Source: Hymenolepis diminuta
Taxonomy: Eukaryota > Platyhelminthes > Cestoda > Cyclophyllidea > Hymenolepididae
NCBI GenBank assembly: GCA_900708905.1
Contig: CAADRB010000059.1
Span: 196,387 to 260,386, forward strand
DNA length: 64,000 bases
Direction: 5' to 3'
The notes beneath the pieces were generated by a model. That model was not told where the DNA came from, did no database searches, and saw nothing but the letters and a program-made list of their open reading frames with translations. Shown piece by piece: positions 11,395 through 24,854 of the stretch (its first letter is position 1; every line of letters starts with the position of its first letter). The translations under genes and the position numbers were made by a program.

Positions 11395-13784
11395 AGCACA
11401 TGAAACGCCCTACACTGTACAGATTATTTACTAATAACTGCAAGATATTTGACCTTAATTTGAGTTTTGTCTTGTGCAAATTAAGTTTGACGATACTTTG
11501 CTTTCAAAGGAATTGTTGCAATAATCCTTATTTATAAAAATATACTATTTGTATGAGAAGCACATTGATATTTTCGAGGTTCTAGTGTTTTTTTGCGTTT
11601 CTTACCAGTAAGTTATTTTGCATTGTCATAAAATTTCCAAACCACTTTAGATTAATTCTACAAATGTAATTTTATTATAAATATATATTTTTGATTGTAT
11701 TTGAATTTTGCATTCTGTGTTCCCCTAATGACTGCCTTTGAATAATTGAACTATAAGAAGATAAAATAAGAATTTTTAGCTAATTTAATCCCTTTTTTTA
11801 AGAAATTGAATAAGAAGCTAATCTCTTTGTTAGATTCACTTTATGAAATATCTGATTGACAGTCTCTGCACACGAAAATCATGACCATATAAAGAAAGTA
11901 ACCTGGAGGCAATCATGTGGATTAATAAATAAATATTCCTAATAATTGTGAATTCGTGTTGAATTGTAATTCATTATTTACTCCCAAACTTAGTGGTGAA
12001 CATTCGGCAAAAGCTGATTCTGGCGATACCGGTTGTGACGACATTAATGGGCATAACCTCAAGCCACGTTGAATAAGAAACGACCCGGATGGGGCAGGAG
12101 ATTTCTCAGATAGGTCCGGCAAGACTGAGACCAGGGAACTTTGGTTTGTAGGCACAATAAGAATTCTAGCCGTTTGTTGCCTTCTTTAGTAAAGTAAAGA
12201 CTCTTTTGTACCTTTTTTCACCGTTATGATATGACTTCTAGATATCGCTAGGTCACAGTTGACTCAGACAGGAAATGCACAGAATGCTGTTACTCCAACT
12301 TACTCTATTAACTAATCGAAGGCTCTATATAGGAATACAAGTTTTCCCATATTTTTAATGTTTGGAGTTCAAAACTGATAACAGCTATGTCCCGAATAAC
12401 TGTCAATTTCTCAGGATAAGTATAATGGTCGACTTAGAGATAAAATGTGGAAATTGATAATCTCGAGATGAAACAACAACTCTGCAGCTTTGACCTTTAT
12501 TTTTGTCGGCGTCACATCATCTCTCAATCAGACTGCTGGTTTTTTCTTATACTCAACATTCTCTCCCATCGTTGTCTAGCCAGTGTTTGCTTCCGTTCCC
12601 CTTCTTTTAATAGTTCAAATTTGTACATTTCTTCCTCTTATTCTTGGTAAAACTTTGCTCCCTGGCTCCAGTTTTGAGTTATACTAATTAAACGTAGAAT
12701 TGAACATTTTTACTGCCTTTAAAGCCTCATAAGCAATGATTCGCCTAATGCTAGCACAACATAATTTACGTTTTATCCTTGGTCTCCTATTACAGTAGTT
12801 AATGGATACTTGCAGAACTATTCTGAATTAGACTCCTCTTACGTTCTATGACAACGTGTTTCCATCTTCCTTCTTCTGGCTGTAAGAAGAAATAAATGAA
12901 CTGAAGTGGCGTGACTACTCACGTGAAATCAACTGGCCAATAAGATTTGAATATTGTGGAAATGAACTATCCTAGGGACCACCGGATTAGGCAGTGAAAT
13001 TCGAAACACTAAAATAATATGTAACTAATTACACCCTTCTTGAAAACAGATGACTTGATACATCCAGAATGCCATTAAAGTATTTCCCTTAATGATTTGA
13101 CTTCAATAGCCACCCATATTAGACCCTAGCAGCTATTTCATCCCTTATTTAACTAATTTGTTGCTCCCCGCAATTAAAACCGTGAAGTTTCCGCTGCACC
13201 ATGAATAATACGAATGCTTCATATTAACTTCAGCATTTGGAATACCATTTGCAAGCAATTAAGACACTTCTATGACAGCGATATTTATATAATCTTTCGA
13301 GACTTATAATGAAATGGGGAAGGTTTATTACTCATTTATTAAATGCAGGTGACACGTCCAATCACAGAATTAGATCAACCGTTCATCAAGCTCGTCCATA
13401 ATCCTGGGGATCAAATAATGATGGCTGAACACTACGACATTATAAAGTGAACCCCTCCCCTCGTGAGAGTATGGATAACCAACTGATCCTAGAACGCAAA
13501 TTAGGGAATACCACTGCTGTCCTGAAATCGTTACCTATTTTCTCTTGACTCCTTCCACCATTTCACACACTATCGAACCTGTTTGCTGTTTCTCTTATTC
13601 GGGTGCTATTCAACGATTAAGCCTTGAGCAATAACGACAAGGAACAAGGTCATCTCCAACACTAGGGCTTCTTTCTAATATACACTCTAGGCACCGTAGT
13701 CAAGTAGTACCTATAGGATTAGAAGGTCAAAGAAAAGAGGTCTGAACAGAAGCCGACAAGTATTTTATTGACAATGACAATTCA
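11395..13784. other. intergenic region upstream of EXOSC6
   Basis: No gene I can support. The minus-strand frame at 11922-12155 is open and Ser/Pro/Leu-rich, but it starts at a GTG, lacks a clear acceptor and matches nothing I know. The rest is AT-rich with frequent stops in all frames. Confidence 0.45.
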
Positions 13785-13790
13785 TTTATT
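13785..13790 (-). terminator. polyadenylation signal of SLC25A26 copy 1
   Basis: AATAAA on the minus strand, 141 nt after the copy 1 stop codon at 13931-13933. Confidence 0.55.
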
Positions 13791-13930
13791 GCACTACCAT
13801 TGCAAGACCTCTGCAGAAATGCCAAAGAGGCAGTGAATTGTAATTAGTAGAAAAATCCATTACATGCTACCAATGCAATACTGCAAAATAATCCGTTACT
13901 GTAAATGCGAATAAGAGGGGATCACTGTCT

Positions 13931-16900
13931 TCAAGGGCGCCGTCTTTCCAGAATGCGAAGCCAGAAAGATTTGGTGATGTCATAAAGGCCGAGAAATATC
14001 GATCCACCGATAGCCAGCAGACTCACTCTTGGCACCAAACCAGCGAAGAGGCTAAGATGAAAGAAAGTAAATACAAGAGTTTATATAACTATTAACAAAC
14101 TGCGACAGGGCGTATTAACATATTACTAATTTTTTGGACGGTTTCTGTACTCCTCTATAACTACCTCTCATATAACCTCGCCTGACTTCACTCCAAACAT
14201 ATACAATAATAACTTTCAATTCCATTTAGGAAGGAGTTTCAATACTCATCTCAGATAGAACGAGCATCTACCTATTGGAAAAACGAAGTGTGCTCGATTT
14301 GTATGCGTCAACAGCAATGTGCGGCGTGTGTTGGCGTATTAAGGCACAACCCTTTGATGTACTATTTATATAATCCGGTTTTGGTGTTCTCTTCATAACC
14401 TGACTTAACTCCAATCCCGTGTCAGTGTTAATACAATAACATATATATGATAATAATTCCCAAGCTCCTGTAGCAAAGATGGAGGGTTGGCATCATACAG
14501 CTTCTTCAGTGAGAATTCTGCCAGAATAACAAGTGCTCACTAGATGTGCACCAGGGGGGAGGGGNNNNNNNGGAGAGCATCGTTACAAATGAACACGTTA
14601 GCCACCGTGCCACCATACGTATCTAAAAATTAACTGCAAATCAGTAATTTTAACGGTTCGGACGTACTGTTACTTCTTACCTTCTGATATCTTGTTTTTT
14701 GCAGTGCTTTGAAGTTAAAGCGTTTAGCTAACGGCTTAAAGTGCCTGCCCACACTGAATCGTAGGCCACCTCACCACTTTACACCGACTGCCAAAGAGCA
14801 AAGAACGCGAAATTGGTCAAGTATATTATCTTACCTCATTTCGCCTGTTCCTCACAATCCCGATTGTCCTCCCTCAATACTAACTCTACCATCATTCTCC
14901 CAAATACCTCATTTTACGGCTTCCTTTTTTCCCCTCTTATTCATTTCCATTTGTCCAACCCAACACTTGGCCTTCTCACTCAGGAAGAGTTGTTGTTTCT
15001 TGTTAGACCTAAGATCATTAATTATGAAAAGATATCAATATTAATTTGTCTGGCTTTTAAAGTAGGTGTACTTGGGAGTAGGATTCATCTCCACTTGTGA
15101 TTATCAAATTTAAGCCCTTTTCAATAGCAGAGGACGAGAGGTAAACGCAAGAAATAACGCTACCTCATAAGTTTAGCAACTGCAAGAAAACATTCATGAA
15201 CAAAACTTAAATGTCATACAGGTACTCGCAGCTGAGCTACTAGGTACAATATATACGTAGCCACTGTTTAGAAATCTCCCAGCGGATAATCAGTTAACAG
15301 AATTGTGTTTAAGATAGGTGGGAAATGACTAAAGTGTAACTCTTGGTGGGACAGCAACAATCAAAAGATATTGAACTATGCTTCGCAACCGGAAGCCATA
15401 ACAAAAGATTAAGAAGGAAAAATATACCCTCGGATGCCAGACTCGGCATGGATTAGACGCATCACAGTGAATACATTACTTGTAGAATAGGCACTTTGTC
15501 GCTACAAGGAAAAAACGTCGCATTAAGTACGTGCAATCATGACCTACATATTTCAAATGATAATAATTTCCCAAGTCTACTTTACAGTGCTCATCCTGGG
15601 TTACGGGATGGCATTATTAAGCATGCATAGTGAGAACCCCGATTTCTGCTATCCCCTTCATTAGCCAAACTTTATCAACTGAGTCGACAATTCCTCACTG
15701 ACGAGCATCAAACCTGTGACCTCTGAGTTAAAGACGAGCACGTTAACCACTACGTTGCCAACACACATGTACTTCAAATAGTAAGTTTAGCATTCGATGA
15801 GAACAAAATAAGGCACGAAAAAGAATACAAATATACTTTTAAACAAAATTTGGAGTAGTTAACGGAGATGTGAAAAAATTATTTAATTAGATCCCCAGGA
15901 AGGTTCCCTGTTTATATACTTGACAACATTGCATCGATGAATAACTATGAGAATTATTAGATCTGTTTGCTACAACTTCATTATATCAAATTTGCATAAA
16001 CTTAAAATGTTCATATTGCAAAGTTGAAGTTGAATCGCTTAGTGAACCTCAATGGGAATGGTCTAGGGCTCCCTTCGAGTATGAAATTCTCTTCTCACTG
16101 AAGAGAGAGAAAAATGCAGTGAAAATGACTCTCATTTAGGGTAACTGCAAGTCAGCAAGTAGCGTCTACTTCGCCAGCCAGTAGAGATGATACACTAATC
16201 AGATGAAATGGGCGCGGTGGACCCGCGGGAGGTCTAAACTCCAAGTATACGAATATATACAATCGCGACGATTGAGAGAGTAGTGTGCATTACACAGTTT
16301 AGTGAAACTTTGTTCATCTATCCACCTTTCATACGCCTTTTTCATACCATATTACCGTATCTATTAAATGTATTTTAACTGGAATCTTATTCAAACCACG
16401 TTTGTCAAGACAATGCTAACAGCTTTAATACTACACTCGGCACATAATAAAACACATAATCACCGACTGAGATAGACAACCAGTTAACAAATCTGCACTT
16501 CTATACCAAAATAATGTAAAAGAAGTTCGGCGTTATTTCCACAAATTATTTACAGGATAGCCTTAATCAAAGTGTGGGAAAATAAAGCCCTAGACCGTTG
16601 ATTATACATTTAATCATGCCTTTCCTCAAACACGTTCGAGTATGGAGAGTGAATGAAGATACCTAATTGAATGGGAAACATCACAAGACGTGTTGCAACA
16701 TTATGCTAGTAAGAATGTTGATACTAATCAAGGTTTCAAATGCGAACATAAATCATCTCGAAACTGTCAAACCGCAGACATTTCAAAACATTCTCTTCTA
16801 CTATCCTAGGGCTCAAACAAATGAGTATTTTCAGGGTTTCGATCGAAAGCATAAACTGTCTTAGAATGTATGAGATAATGAGAAAACTCACATCAGCGAG

Positions 16901-18236
16901 CATAATGCGTGTTTTGATGACATCGAGGGGGGTTGTGCAGGCACCAGCAAATGCTCCCGCAAGAGCTCCACACAACGCGAACTGTCCCTTCGACAATTCG
17001 CCATCGCCAACACCACCGTTCCTGTGTTGATTATAGCGCTGCATGGAACGCTGTAATGGGAAATATAAGCAGTATACATCAATAGTTGAAATGCTCAAGG
17101 GACACACTTGATGAAAATGCATACCTTGAGTGCTTCCCAGATGGGGTACTGAATGAGAGAGAAGGGGAGTTCACGAAAAATGGTGCTAAGATATCCACGA
17201 TACAGTCCTGCAAGACCCTGTCAAATGAAAGCGTAAGTTGTTGATTTATTATTGCATTTGCATGTAAATTAGACATAAAAATTCAAGTTTAACCTAATTT
17301 ACAGTAATATCCTGCATAAACGTTAGATACTCAAAGTGACCTACACTAAGGCGATGAGGAGCAACATCGGAAATGATATCAGAAACGACTGAATTTGGAC
17401 AAAAAAAGTATATTTCTGATTTAATAGCCCGTGTTTTTTTTCTACAGTGAGGGTTATATTCATATTAATCTATGGAAACTCAAGTTGAAAAAGAAGCTCA
17501 AAGGAGTTGCTTAAACGTTGTCATGGTTTCTAAGGGATAAACAATACGGGAACCAAAAAAGAACAAGAATCGGTATAGCGGAAAATATGTACAATAAAAT
17601 GACTTTAGATACTATTGGCTGCAGCATAAGCCTCAAAATAAGACAAACAGATTCACGGAGTTTCGTAAAACAGAACGGGACATCTCTAACAGAATTCTGA
17701 TCAAAACTGAAAACACTTAAGAAAACAAGCAAAATATGAAGGATTAAGGTACTGAAACGCAAAAAAACGAACCTCACTACGGAGAGAGTCGGAAAAGACA
17801 CCAGCAATGCCCAGATGTGGTTGAGCTTGAGCTCTCTGCTTGATTGTTTCACAGGGAACACGAATAACACAGGCAACAAGTTCACCGACACAAGCTGCCA
17901 TCATGGAGGAAAACCACGGAAGAATGCCCTCTGAGGTTGTTCGATTCTTTGTCACCTCATAGGCGCAAAAGAACAGGGCGGCTGTTATAAAAAACAGGAA
18001 TAAGTACTTAAAGGCAGAGGAAAAGTATAATGCGATGGAAACGAACCACTTGGGGCGGAACCGAAGAGTACTGCAGGGAGACCGGCAAAGAGATGAAGGT
18101 GACCGGCAGGTTTAACAGACTGAGCCATACTTTGTAGACGGGTTTTTATCGTATCGAGGGGATAAACGGCTAAATCTACGCAGAGACCCGCGGTAGCTCC
18201 TGAGAGCAGAGCTGTAGTTTTCTCATACGGAAGCAT
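13931..18236 (-). CDS. SLC25A26: mitochondrial S-adenosylmethionine carrier, paralogue 1
   Basis: Six exons on the minus strand: 18236-18047, 17981-17773, 17217-17125, 17050-16892, 15501-15428 and 14051-13931, giving 281 aa, close to human SAMC (about 274). All junctions are GT-AG and in phase. It is a three-repeat mitochondrial carrier with signature motifs PLDTIKTR (26-33), PCETIKQR (106-113) and PLDVIKTR (205-212). The ending [15 protein letters not shown] is typical of SAMC. The family imports S-adenosylmethionine across the inner membrane in exchange for S-adenosylhomocysteine. Exon 2 (209 nt) equals the sum of exons 2 and 3 of copy 3 (104+105), so an intron is missing here. The start [17 protein letters not shown] aligns with copy 3. 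The last two introns are long (about 1.4 kb each), and intron 5 contains an assembly gap and a SINE-like repeat. Confidence 0.9.
14461..14615 (-). repeat. tRNA-derived SINE-like repeat
   Basis: Read on the minus strand, it begins with a box-A-like stretch (GGTGGCACGGTGGCTAACGT). It then runs through the 7-N assembly gap into a body containing GAATTCTCACTGAAG, shared with the copies at 15590 and 48481. It lies in intron 5 of SLC25A26 copy 1. Boundaries are approximate. Confidence 0.5.
14565..14571. other. assembly gap (7 N)
   Basis: Unresolved bases inside intron 5 of SLC25A26 copy 1, next to a G-rich tract inside a dispersed repeat. Confidence 1.
15590..15770 (-). repeat. tRNA-derived SINE-like repeat
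   Basis: On the minus strand it reads GTAGTGGTTAACGTGCTCG (box-A-like), then GAGGTCACAGGTTTGATGC (box-B-like), then a body with GGTTCTCAC. This is the arrangement of a pol III, tRNA-derived SINE head. It lies in intron 4 of SLC25A26 copy 1. Confidence 0.55.
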
Positions 18237-18868
18237 TTTTAAAAGAAGACCAAGAAATTCTAGAAAACAAACAGTAAAATCTACTATCGATATCCGTGCT
18301 AGGTAAAAAATAGCGCAAGAACTGAAAATTATCATACTTTTATAAGGTGTCTTTATAATAACGAAAAATGCAAAACTCTAAACACGTGATTTCGACGAAA
18401 GAACCAATCAGCTTCATGGTATTAAATGAACGGTGTCAATCTGGCAAAATGTCGAGATAATTATTAAAATTTCGGTACCGATCACATTAGTCTATGATAT
18501 TAACAGATTATTTGTGCTATAAAAGTGACACTAATTATCTCCTGCAGACATGCTTAAAAAAGAATGTCGTTTTTTAATCAGTGGAATAAATATAAGGCTC
18601 ATCACGAAAATTATCTTCAAGTGCTTTTCATATGATCATGGCATAACTTAATAGCTTGCATTTATTTATTTATTATTATCCATTTAGGCTTTTACTTCAA
18701 AATTAGCTTTAGAATTAAACAGATTTATGAAATTATTTTACATAAAACTAAAAATACTATCTCATTTGATATTTGTTATTCATTTTAATTTTACATTTGT
18801 GTTGTATGTCTTAGTTATGCTTGTAATCGCCCCGGCTCAACGCGCGTGTATTGAGACATCTCTGTAAA
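18237..18868. promoter_or_regulatory. shared upstream region of NDUFS2 and SLC25A26 copy 1
   Basis: The two start codons are 632 bp apart on opposite strands with no coding sequence between. The segment is AT-rich, and I see no convincing TATA box or named factor site. A common, possibly bidirectional, promoter is inferred from the geometry alone. Confidence 0.4.
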
Positions 18869-20542
18869 ATGTTGTCTTTGAGGGCGCTTGCCGCTGGCAT
18901 TAGCTCAAGGAATGCATTCTTTGCGGCTTCCCAAAGGTACTCTGCGTCTTTACTTCTTTATTCTGTAGAGCTTTATCAACTCGATGGATGCCCGACAAAG
19001 AGTTCGTTGATGCTCAGAAAAAGCTCTACAAATTGCCAAAAGAAATGGTTGAACCTGAATATGTAAAAAGAAGTAAAGTTTATCCACAATAATTTAAAAT
19101 ATTTAGGAAACATGTTTGATGTGCGTCACTACGAGGTGCAATCGATTCAGCTGAATTTCGGTCCACAGCATCCTGCGGCTCACGGTGTGCTAAGAATGAT
19201 TATGGAGCTTGATGGTGAAGTAGGCTAATTATTAATATTATTTCCATTTTCTACAAATAAGATTATTATTAGACTTGATCCACACATCGGATTTCTCCAC
19301 CGTGGTACTGAAAAACTGATGGAATACAAAACTTACACCCAAAATCTTCCTTATGTCGACCGACTCGATTACTTTAGCATGATGTGCAGCGAACAATGCT
19401 ACTCATTGGCTGTCGAAAAACTTCTCGGAATTGATATTCCTAAGCGTGCAAAATACATTCGCAGTAAGATTCTAATAATTTCTGCAATTAACTTCATTTT
19501 TATTCGTAACTTATAATTTATTTTTTCTCCTCTTAGCTATGTTTTCGGAAATAACGCGTATCTTGAACCACTTGATTGCTTTGGGGGCAAATATTCTCGA
19601 TATGGGAGCCATCACGCCATTCTTCTGGCTCTTCGAGGAGCGTGAAAAGCTGATGGAAATGTACGAACGAGCATCAGGAGCTCGCTTCCATGCAGCTTAC
19701 ATTCGCCCCGGTGGTGTTGCGGTTGATATCCCACTCGGTTTCATGGAAGATCTCTACGAAATCATTGAAAAGTTGCCTCAGCGTTTGGATGAATTAGAAG
19801 ATCTTCTTTGCACCAACCCTCTGTGGATTCATCGTACGAAAGACATTGGTGTTGTTAGTGCGGAAGATGCTATTGATCTTGGTTTCTCTGGTGTCATGCT
19901 GCGAGGATCCGGTGTCCAATGGGACTTGAGAAAAACGCAACCCTATGACGCCTATGAGGATATGGATTTCGATGTCCCTATTGGTGTAAATGGCGATGTC
20001 TATGACCGTTTCATTCTCCGTATTGAGGAGATTCGGCAGTCGTGCCGAATTATTCTTCAGTGCATCAATAAGATGCCTTCAGGAGAGATTAAGATTGATG
20101 ATGCAAAGATTTGTCCCCCATCGAGAGCTGAAATGAAGGATTCTATGGAAGCTCTCATTCATCATTTCAAACTTTTCACTGAAGGTTATAATGTATGTTA
20201 CGTTATGCTCTAATGTCTCCTCAAAATGATTTTTTACTAAAGGTACCCCCAGGTGTAACATACACTGCTGTTGAGGCTCCTAAGGGGGAATTTGGTATTT
20301 ATATGGTTTCGGATGGAACCAACATCCCCTATCGCGTCAAACTCCGTGCTCCAAGCTTCGCTCATCTTGCAGCTTCCAACAAACTTTGCAAGGGATATTT
20401 GCTAGCTGATGTTGTCTCTGTTCTTGGTGAGTTCACTACGCTACTTAATTCGTTTAAGTGGTAGGTATATTATCTGACCGATTTTTGTACTACTTTGCTT
20501 TTAGGTAACTTGGATCTTGTGTTCGGTGAAGTGGATCGATAA
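18869..20542 (+). CDS. NDUFS2: NADH dehydrogenase (ubiquinone) iron-sulfur protein 2 (49 kDa)
   Basis: Seven exons: 18869-18936, 18969-19072, 19107-19219, 19262-19463, 19537-20192, 20243-20426 and 20505-20542, giving 454 aa (human 463). Six introns of 32 to 78 nt, all in phase. The first about 25 residues ([18 protein letters not shown]) are Arg/Ser/Ala-rich without acids, as in a mitochondrial targeting peptide. The core subunit signatures are intact: [87 protein letters not shown] and [14 protein letters not shown]. The protein ends in the family's usual FGEVDR. It forms part of the ubiquinone pocket of complex I; the conserved His of QHPAAHG and Tyr of LDY lie there in known structures. 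The start is the ATG at 18869, fixed by the targeting peptide. Confidence 0.95.
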
Positions 20543-21479
20543 AGACTGATGATTAGAAGAAAACCGTTGGTGCAAAATGAGATCTTGATGTTACCAACGG
20601 TATTTAGCGATATTTGTAATGTTATACCCAAAAAATAATACTTAGTTGTTTACTCGCACCTCTTTGATTTAATCGGTGAAAGAGTGTAGTTCTCTTTTGA
20701 TACAACTTAATTTAGGCCTTATTTTCAATTACTTATCAAAGGGTACTATAACAGGAGGGGTAAGTGCCATTAGATCTGCCTCGTTTCAGTCTTGACATCT
20801 GTTGCTCTCCAGACAGTTTAGGTTAAAAACATCAGTTGTATTTCGTGATATTTGTGATCTTATGTAGAGAATAACACTTTATATTTTGCCTAGATTTGTT
20901 AGTTGTAACCACTGTACAGGTGATGGTAAAGGGAGCTAGCGTAGTAACATTTGAGGATTTGGTTACTTTAGTCTTTCAATTAGTCAACGCTGGTGGCCGT
21001 TATTGTGCTGAAGTAGCTTGGCAATCGCTTGCTACAGACCAAAAGCGGAGTATGGGTTCCTCTCTTTCTTGGGGAGAGAGACTATCGGCAGTCGGCTTAG
21101 CAACAATCGACTTCACGTAGGTAATGTTCAGCACGGTTGGGCAAGATGTTTTTATTCGAGTTGTCGTTTTAGGCGCTGTCTATTGTAGAATATTTTATTA
21201 TAGACAAGGTAAAGTAGAATGAATAGGTATAGATCTGTGTTAGAAAATCTGGCAGAGAGACGTTAAATGGTACAGGATTTAGAGGAGGCAACCATCTTGC
21301 CGCCATTTCTATTTCCTTCCTGCTGGGCATGGCACTGTAGTTGAACACAAACCTCATTGGTCTACCGTATGCCCATGTTGGTCTGCGTGCTTGCAAGTGC
21401 TGCCATATTAGTTGGCGAGACTTCTAGCTTGATCTACTTCCATTTCCTGCCCAGCAGCATGCTCGGCCACTTACAGCGA

Positions 21480-21545
21480 GGGCAATAGAATTCGAGTTTC
21501 TCACCAGAGCAGCTCCAACCCAAGATGAATGTTGGAAAACGCTTT
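21480..21545 (+). repeat. SINE-like fragment (3' part)
   Basis: Shares the body AATTCGAGTTTCTCACC, then CCAACCCAAGATGAATGTTG, with the segment at 28000-28085 and with the minus-strand copy at 48481-48685. Confidence 0.5.
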
Positions 21546-23724
21546 CCTAACTGGATTTGAGAATTTTTGTATACGCGTTGATAAACAGTGGAAAAAACGA
21601 TTGGAACACTGGCCTACATTGTACACGTATTGGAAGAGGGGATCTGTTATGAACCGGATGGAGCATGGTTTAAATAAGTCTTTATTAAGGAACTCCTTGC
21701 AGGTAAGGCAAATTAATATGAAAGGATATAGTAACCATACGATATAGAAAAAATAAAACTATGCACCAAGAAACATAACGAATACGAATGGTGATAGGAA
21801 GTGATCATCTTGTCAACATGACCCGATCCAGTTAATGGCCGCTGTTCTTTCATGTTTAGCCGATTGATATATGTAGGTGCGTGCGTATTGTGCGGGATGA
21901 TTGTTAGCTTAACTAAATTCCAACTCTTCAGTAGTAAGGGCCCTAGTGACTTACACAATAGTAAGCGAGAAAGTGAGGGTATAAAGAAGACAAAGATGCG
22001 GCTTGGTTAATGAACGCTAAGGGATGGAAAATTGAAAGGAATGCTACGAGGAGTTTAGTTGGGAATTTAAATGAAACGGCTCGTCGCTTTACCCACAATG
22101 CATCTTTAAACATTACTGAATCCTGGAAACTGTTAGTCTTTAGTTTAGTCATCTACAATATCAAATTAATTTAAAGACTGAGTATTTACATTGCTATCTG
22201 GAGTCATCGTCTTTAGGAGATGTATATCTGGAGTTGATATTTTAAGACATTGGTATTACAATGATTACTTAATGAAACTTCATCATGTCCAGAGTCTGCA
22301 TGTCTTGGGTCTTATGATTCAAAAAGCAAACTGCCAGATAACAGTAAGAAGGAAGATGGACAATTCAGTTTACTGAGTTGCCAGTAGCAATTGACAATAA
22401 ATAGACAGATATTGAGGGGCCAATATCCGCCTGTTTGAATTAAGGTGGGGCAGTGGTGTAACAGCGGCGTGCAGTGACATCGCGCAGCGGTGCAATTAAA
22501 TGGTGAAGAAATTGAGTTGCAGCACGGTGTAGGGGATGGTGTAATTTTGAGAGAATCCGAAGGGGATACATAGATAAGGATCGAAGGAAGCCCAGTCAGA
22601 TCAGGTTGATAAGTAAGGTCAAAATGATATTGTGCATCAGTCCAGGGTTGATTAGATCATCAGAGAGTTTCTGATGTTGAATCCGATATATTAAGATCGT
22701 CATAGCTTACGATAGGAGATACATGGGAATAAATGGTGATTGTGAAACTTGGAGTTAGAGACTCAATCTGGACAAGAGATTAATTGTTTTCAGTGTAACA
22801 TTTACTGAGAAAGGTGGAGTGAATAGTGGAATTCGAAGGTCTTGACCATAAAACCAGCCATTTTTCCATAGCCCAAGTTGCGAGTGATGCCACTTCATCC
22901 CTAAGGCCCTCTTGGATTGATCATTTGGGAGTGTTTAGTTCATGTGAAAACCAGCTACAAAGGCCCCTGTATGGGATATTCAGATAACGGCTCTCAAAAG
23001 CTAGGATTTGTATCTGTCTTAGTTTTAACATTCGCAAGACAGTTCAGATTCGTCTTATTCATGCGCCAGAATTTAACAAGTCCATTAGATTAGGTGGCGG
23101 TAGTTTCGCTCCCACCATTGAGTTTATGCAGATACTACGGGGAAGGAATAAAAATGGCAAAATTAAGCATAGGAAGTGAAGAATTAAATATAAATATTCA
23201 GTCCAGAAAGTGAAGATTTTTATTGATCCCAAACAATGTCCTGTAAATTCCTCAGTTTTATTTCCTATTTCAGCTTGGCATGCTGCATGAGAAGGAACTG
23301 TACTGTAAAGTGATTTACGTGAAAGAAGATTATCATTCTTCTGCACTTCCAAAATTAAGCATTTTATGAACCAGCTTTAATTCACTGATAGTTGAAGATT
23401 GTGCATTTATGTGAGTTCATGTATTTCTAAAATTGAGTTTTGGCACCAACCTCATTTCCATAGCACTGAGCGATCAGTTCGTTTGAGCTGAAATTCGAGT
23501 AGCGGTGTAGATATCGATAACTGAATTCAAAATTTTGCAAGTTAGATCTAACTGATAATAACTGACCAAATTTGGAATATTTACATAAAATGTTTTCTGG
23601 CGAAGTAGATATTTTATTCTGTAGATTTCTAAAGTAAGTAAACTTGGCTTTAGTAAACTACCTCTAACTATCCACTTATTAAAATGATAAATTCACTTAT
23701 ACATTTGAAGAAAAAATGGAAACT

Positions 23725-24040
23725 GCAATAGCTAGCAGATGTCTATCAACACTTGGCGATTAGAAGTGACTGATTGGCGATAATATCTCCACTACGGTGT
23801 TCACAGGTGGTCCCGCTGTCTGTTTGCCTGTCTGTACATAGATACTTAAACAGATATCTATTATCACGCCGAGACTCCGACAACGAGACATGACTGATGT
23901 CTAACGAAGAAATGTTTTGTATGTAAATATAATTTACTTATTAATAATTTGGGGTGCCTTGCCTGCCACCTCCGAACTGAGCTGGCGACATGAGTGACTT
24001 GACTTATTCCATCTATTCCTATCTTGATCGATTAATGTGG
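23725..24040 (+). repeat. dispersed non-coding repeat, family R1, direct copy
   Basis: About 300 bp, alignable by eye to the copy at 40724-41035. Shared blocks include AGCAGATGTCTATCAACA, ATCTCCACTAC, ACATGACTGA, GCCACCTCCGAACTGA and TGAGTGACTTGACTTATTCC. No protein frame is conserved, and no terminal inverted repeat is obvious. Confidence 0.7.
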
Positions 24041-24854
24041 CCTCCAATAGATCCGGACTCACGCTATTTCAGAAACACTTTCCGAAAGCTCATGAAAATA
24101 TTACATTTATTTATGAACGCTTTCTAGGAAGCTTAGTATTTCTTCATTTATTTTAGAAAATGAATCATTTATGAATCACATTTCATGAAAATTTTACGGA
24201 GATGAACGAAATCTCTGCTATGGATGGCAGACATCGCGAAAGTCAATTCAACTATTTGAAAATTTAGAACATGAATGTGTATGAAAATGATATGCATTTA
24301 CAATGAACTTATTCTCCCATTTATAATGAACATTTTAAATAAACACTTTCAATATTATCTAAAATTTCTTTAATGTAACTGAGACTTCATTCTTCACAAA
24401 GGGCCTTCATCTACCGGGTGTAAACTAATAATCAGCATTTATAAAAGATTATAAAATTTGGTGTTATTAAATTGGGTTAGACCTTCGGTTTAAGTGGGCC
24501 GCCTAGTTCCTCCACTTTAAGATAGTTTTCTTCTATTGCCGATGTTAATAGAAAAGGATTTTTACTATATATGCACACATTTCATAATAAATGCAAACAT
24601 TAATTTGAAAAACCAAGAGATGGCAAGCATTTAATTTAGAAGATCCAAATGAATAAACTCAGTAGCATGGATGAAATAAATGCAAGTAATCTTATTATTC
24701 TATTATCGTAATAAAGTTATGGGGACAGGGGACATATCGATTGAATATATAGATTAAGCCAAGTCATTTATGTCTCTAGATCAGTTTGGGGTGGCCGAAA
24801 AACCTCCCTAATTTATGGATATATAAATTAGGTTAATATACAAAATATTCCTTC

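Noticed and set aside
16736..17122. 128-codon minus-strand frame as a stand-alone gene
   Set aside because: It reads through exon 4 and adjoining introns of SLC25A26 copy 1; the spliced model explains it.
23760..23925. Hammerhead-ribozyme-like string in R1 repeats (ACTGATGTCTAACGAAGAAA)
   Set aside because: The core CTGATGA is not present in any copy (CTGATGT, TTGATGT and CTGACGT instead), and the flanks do not form the three stems.
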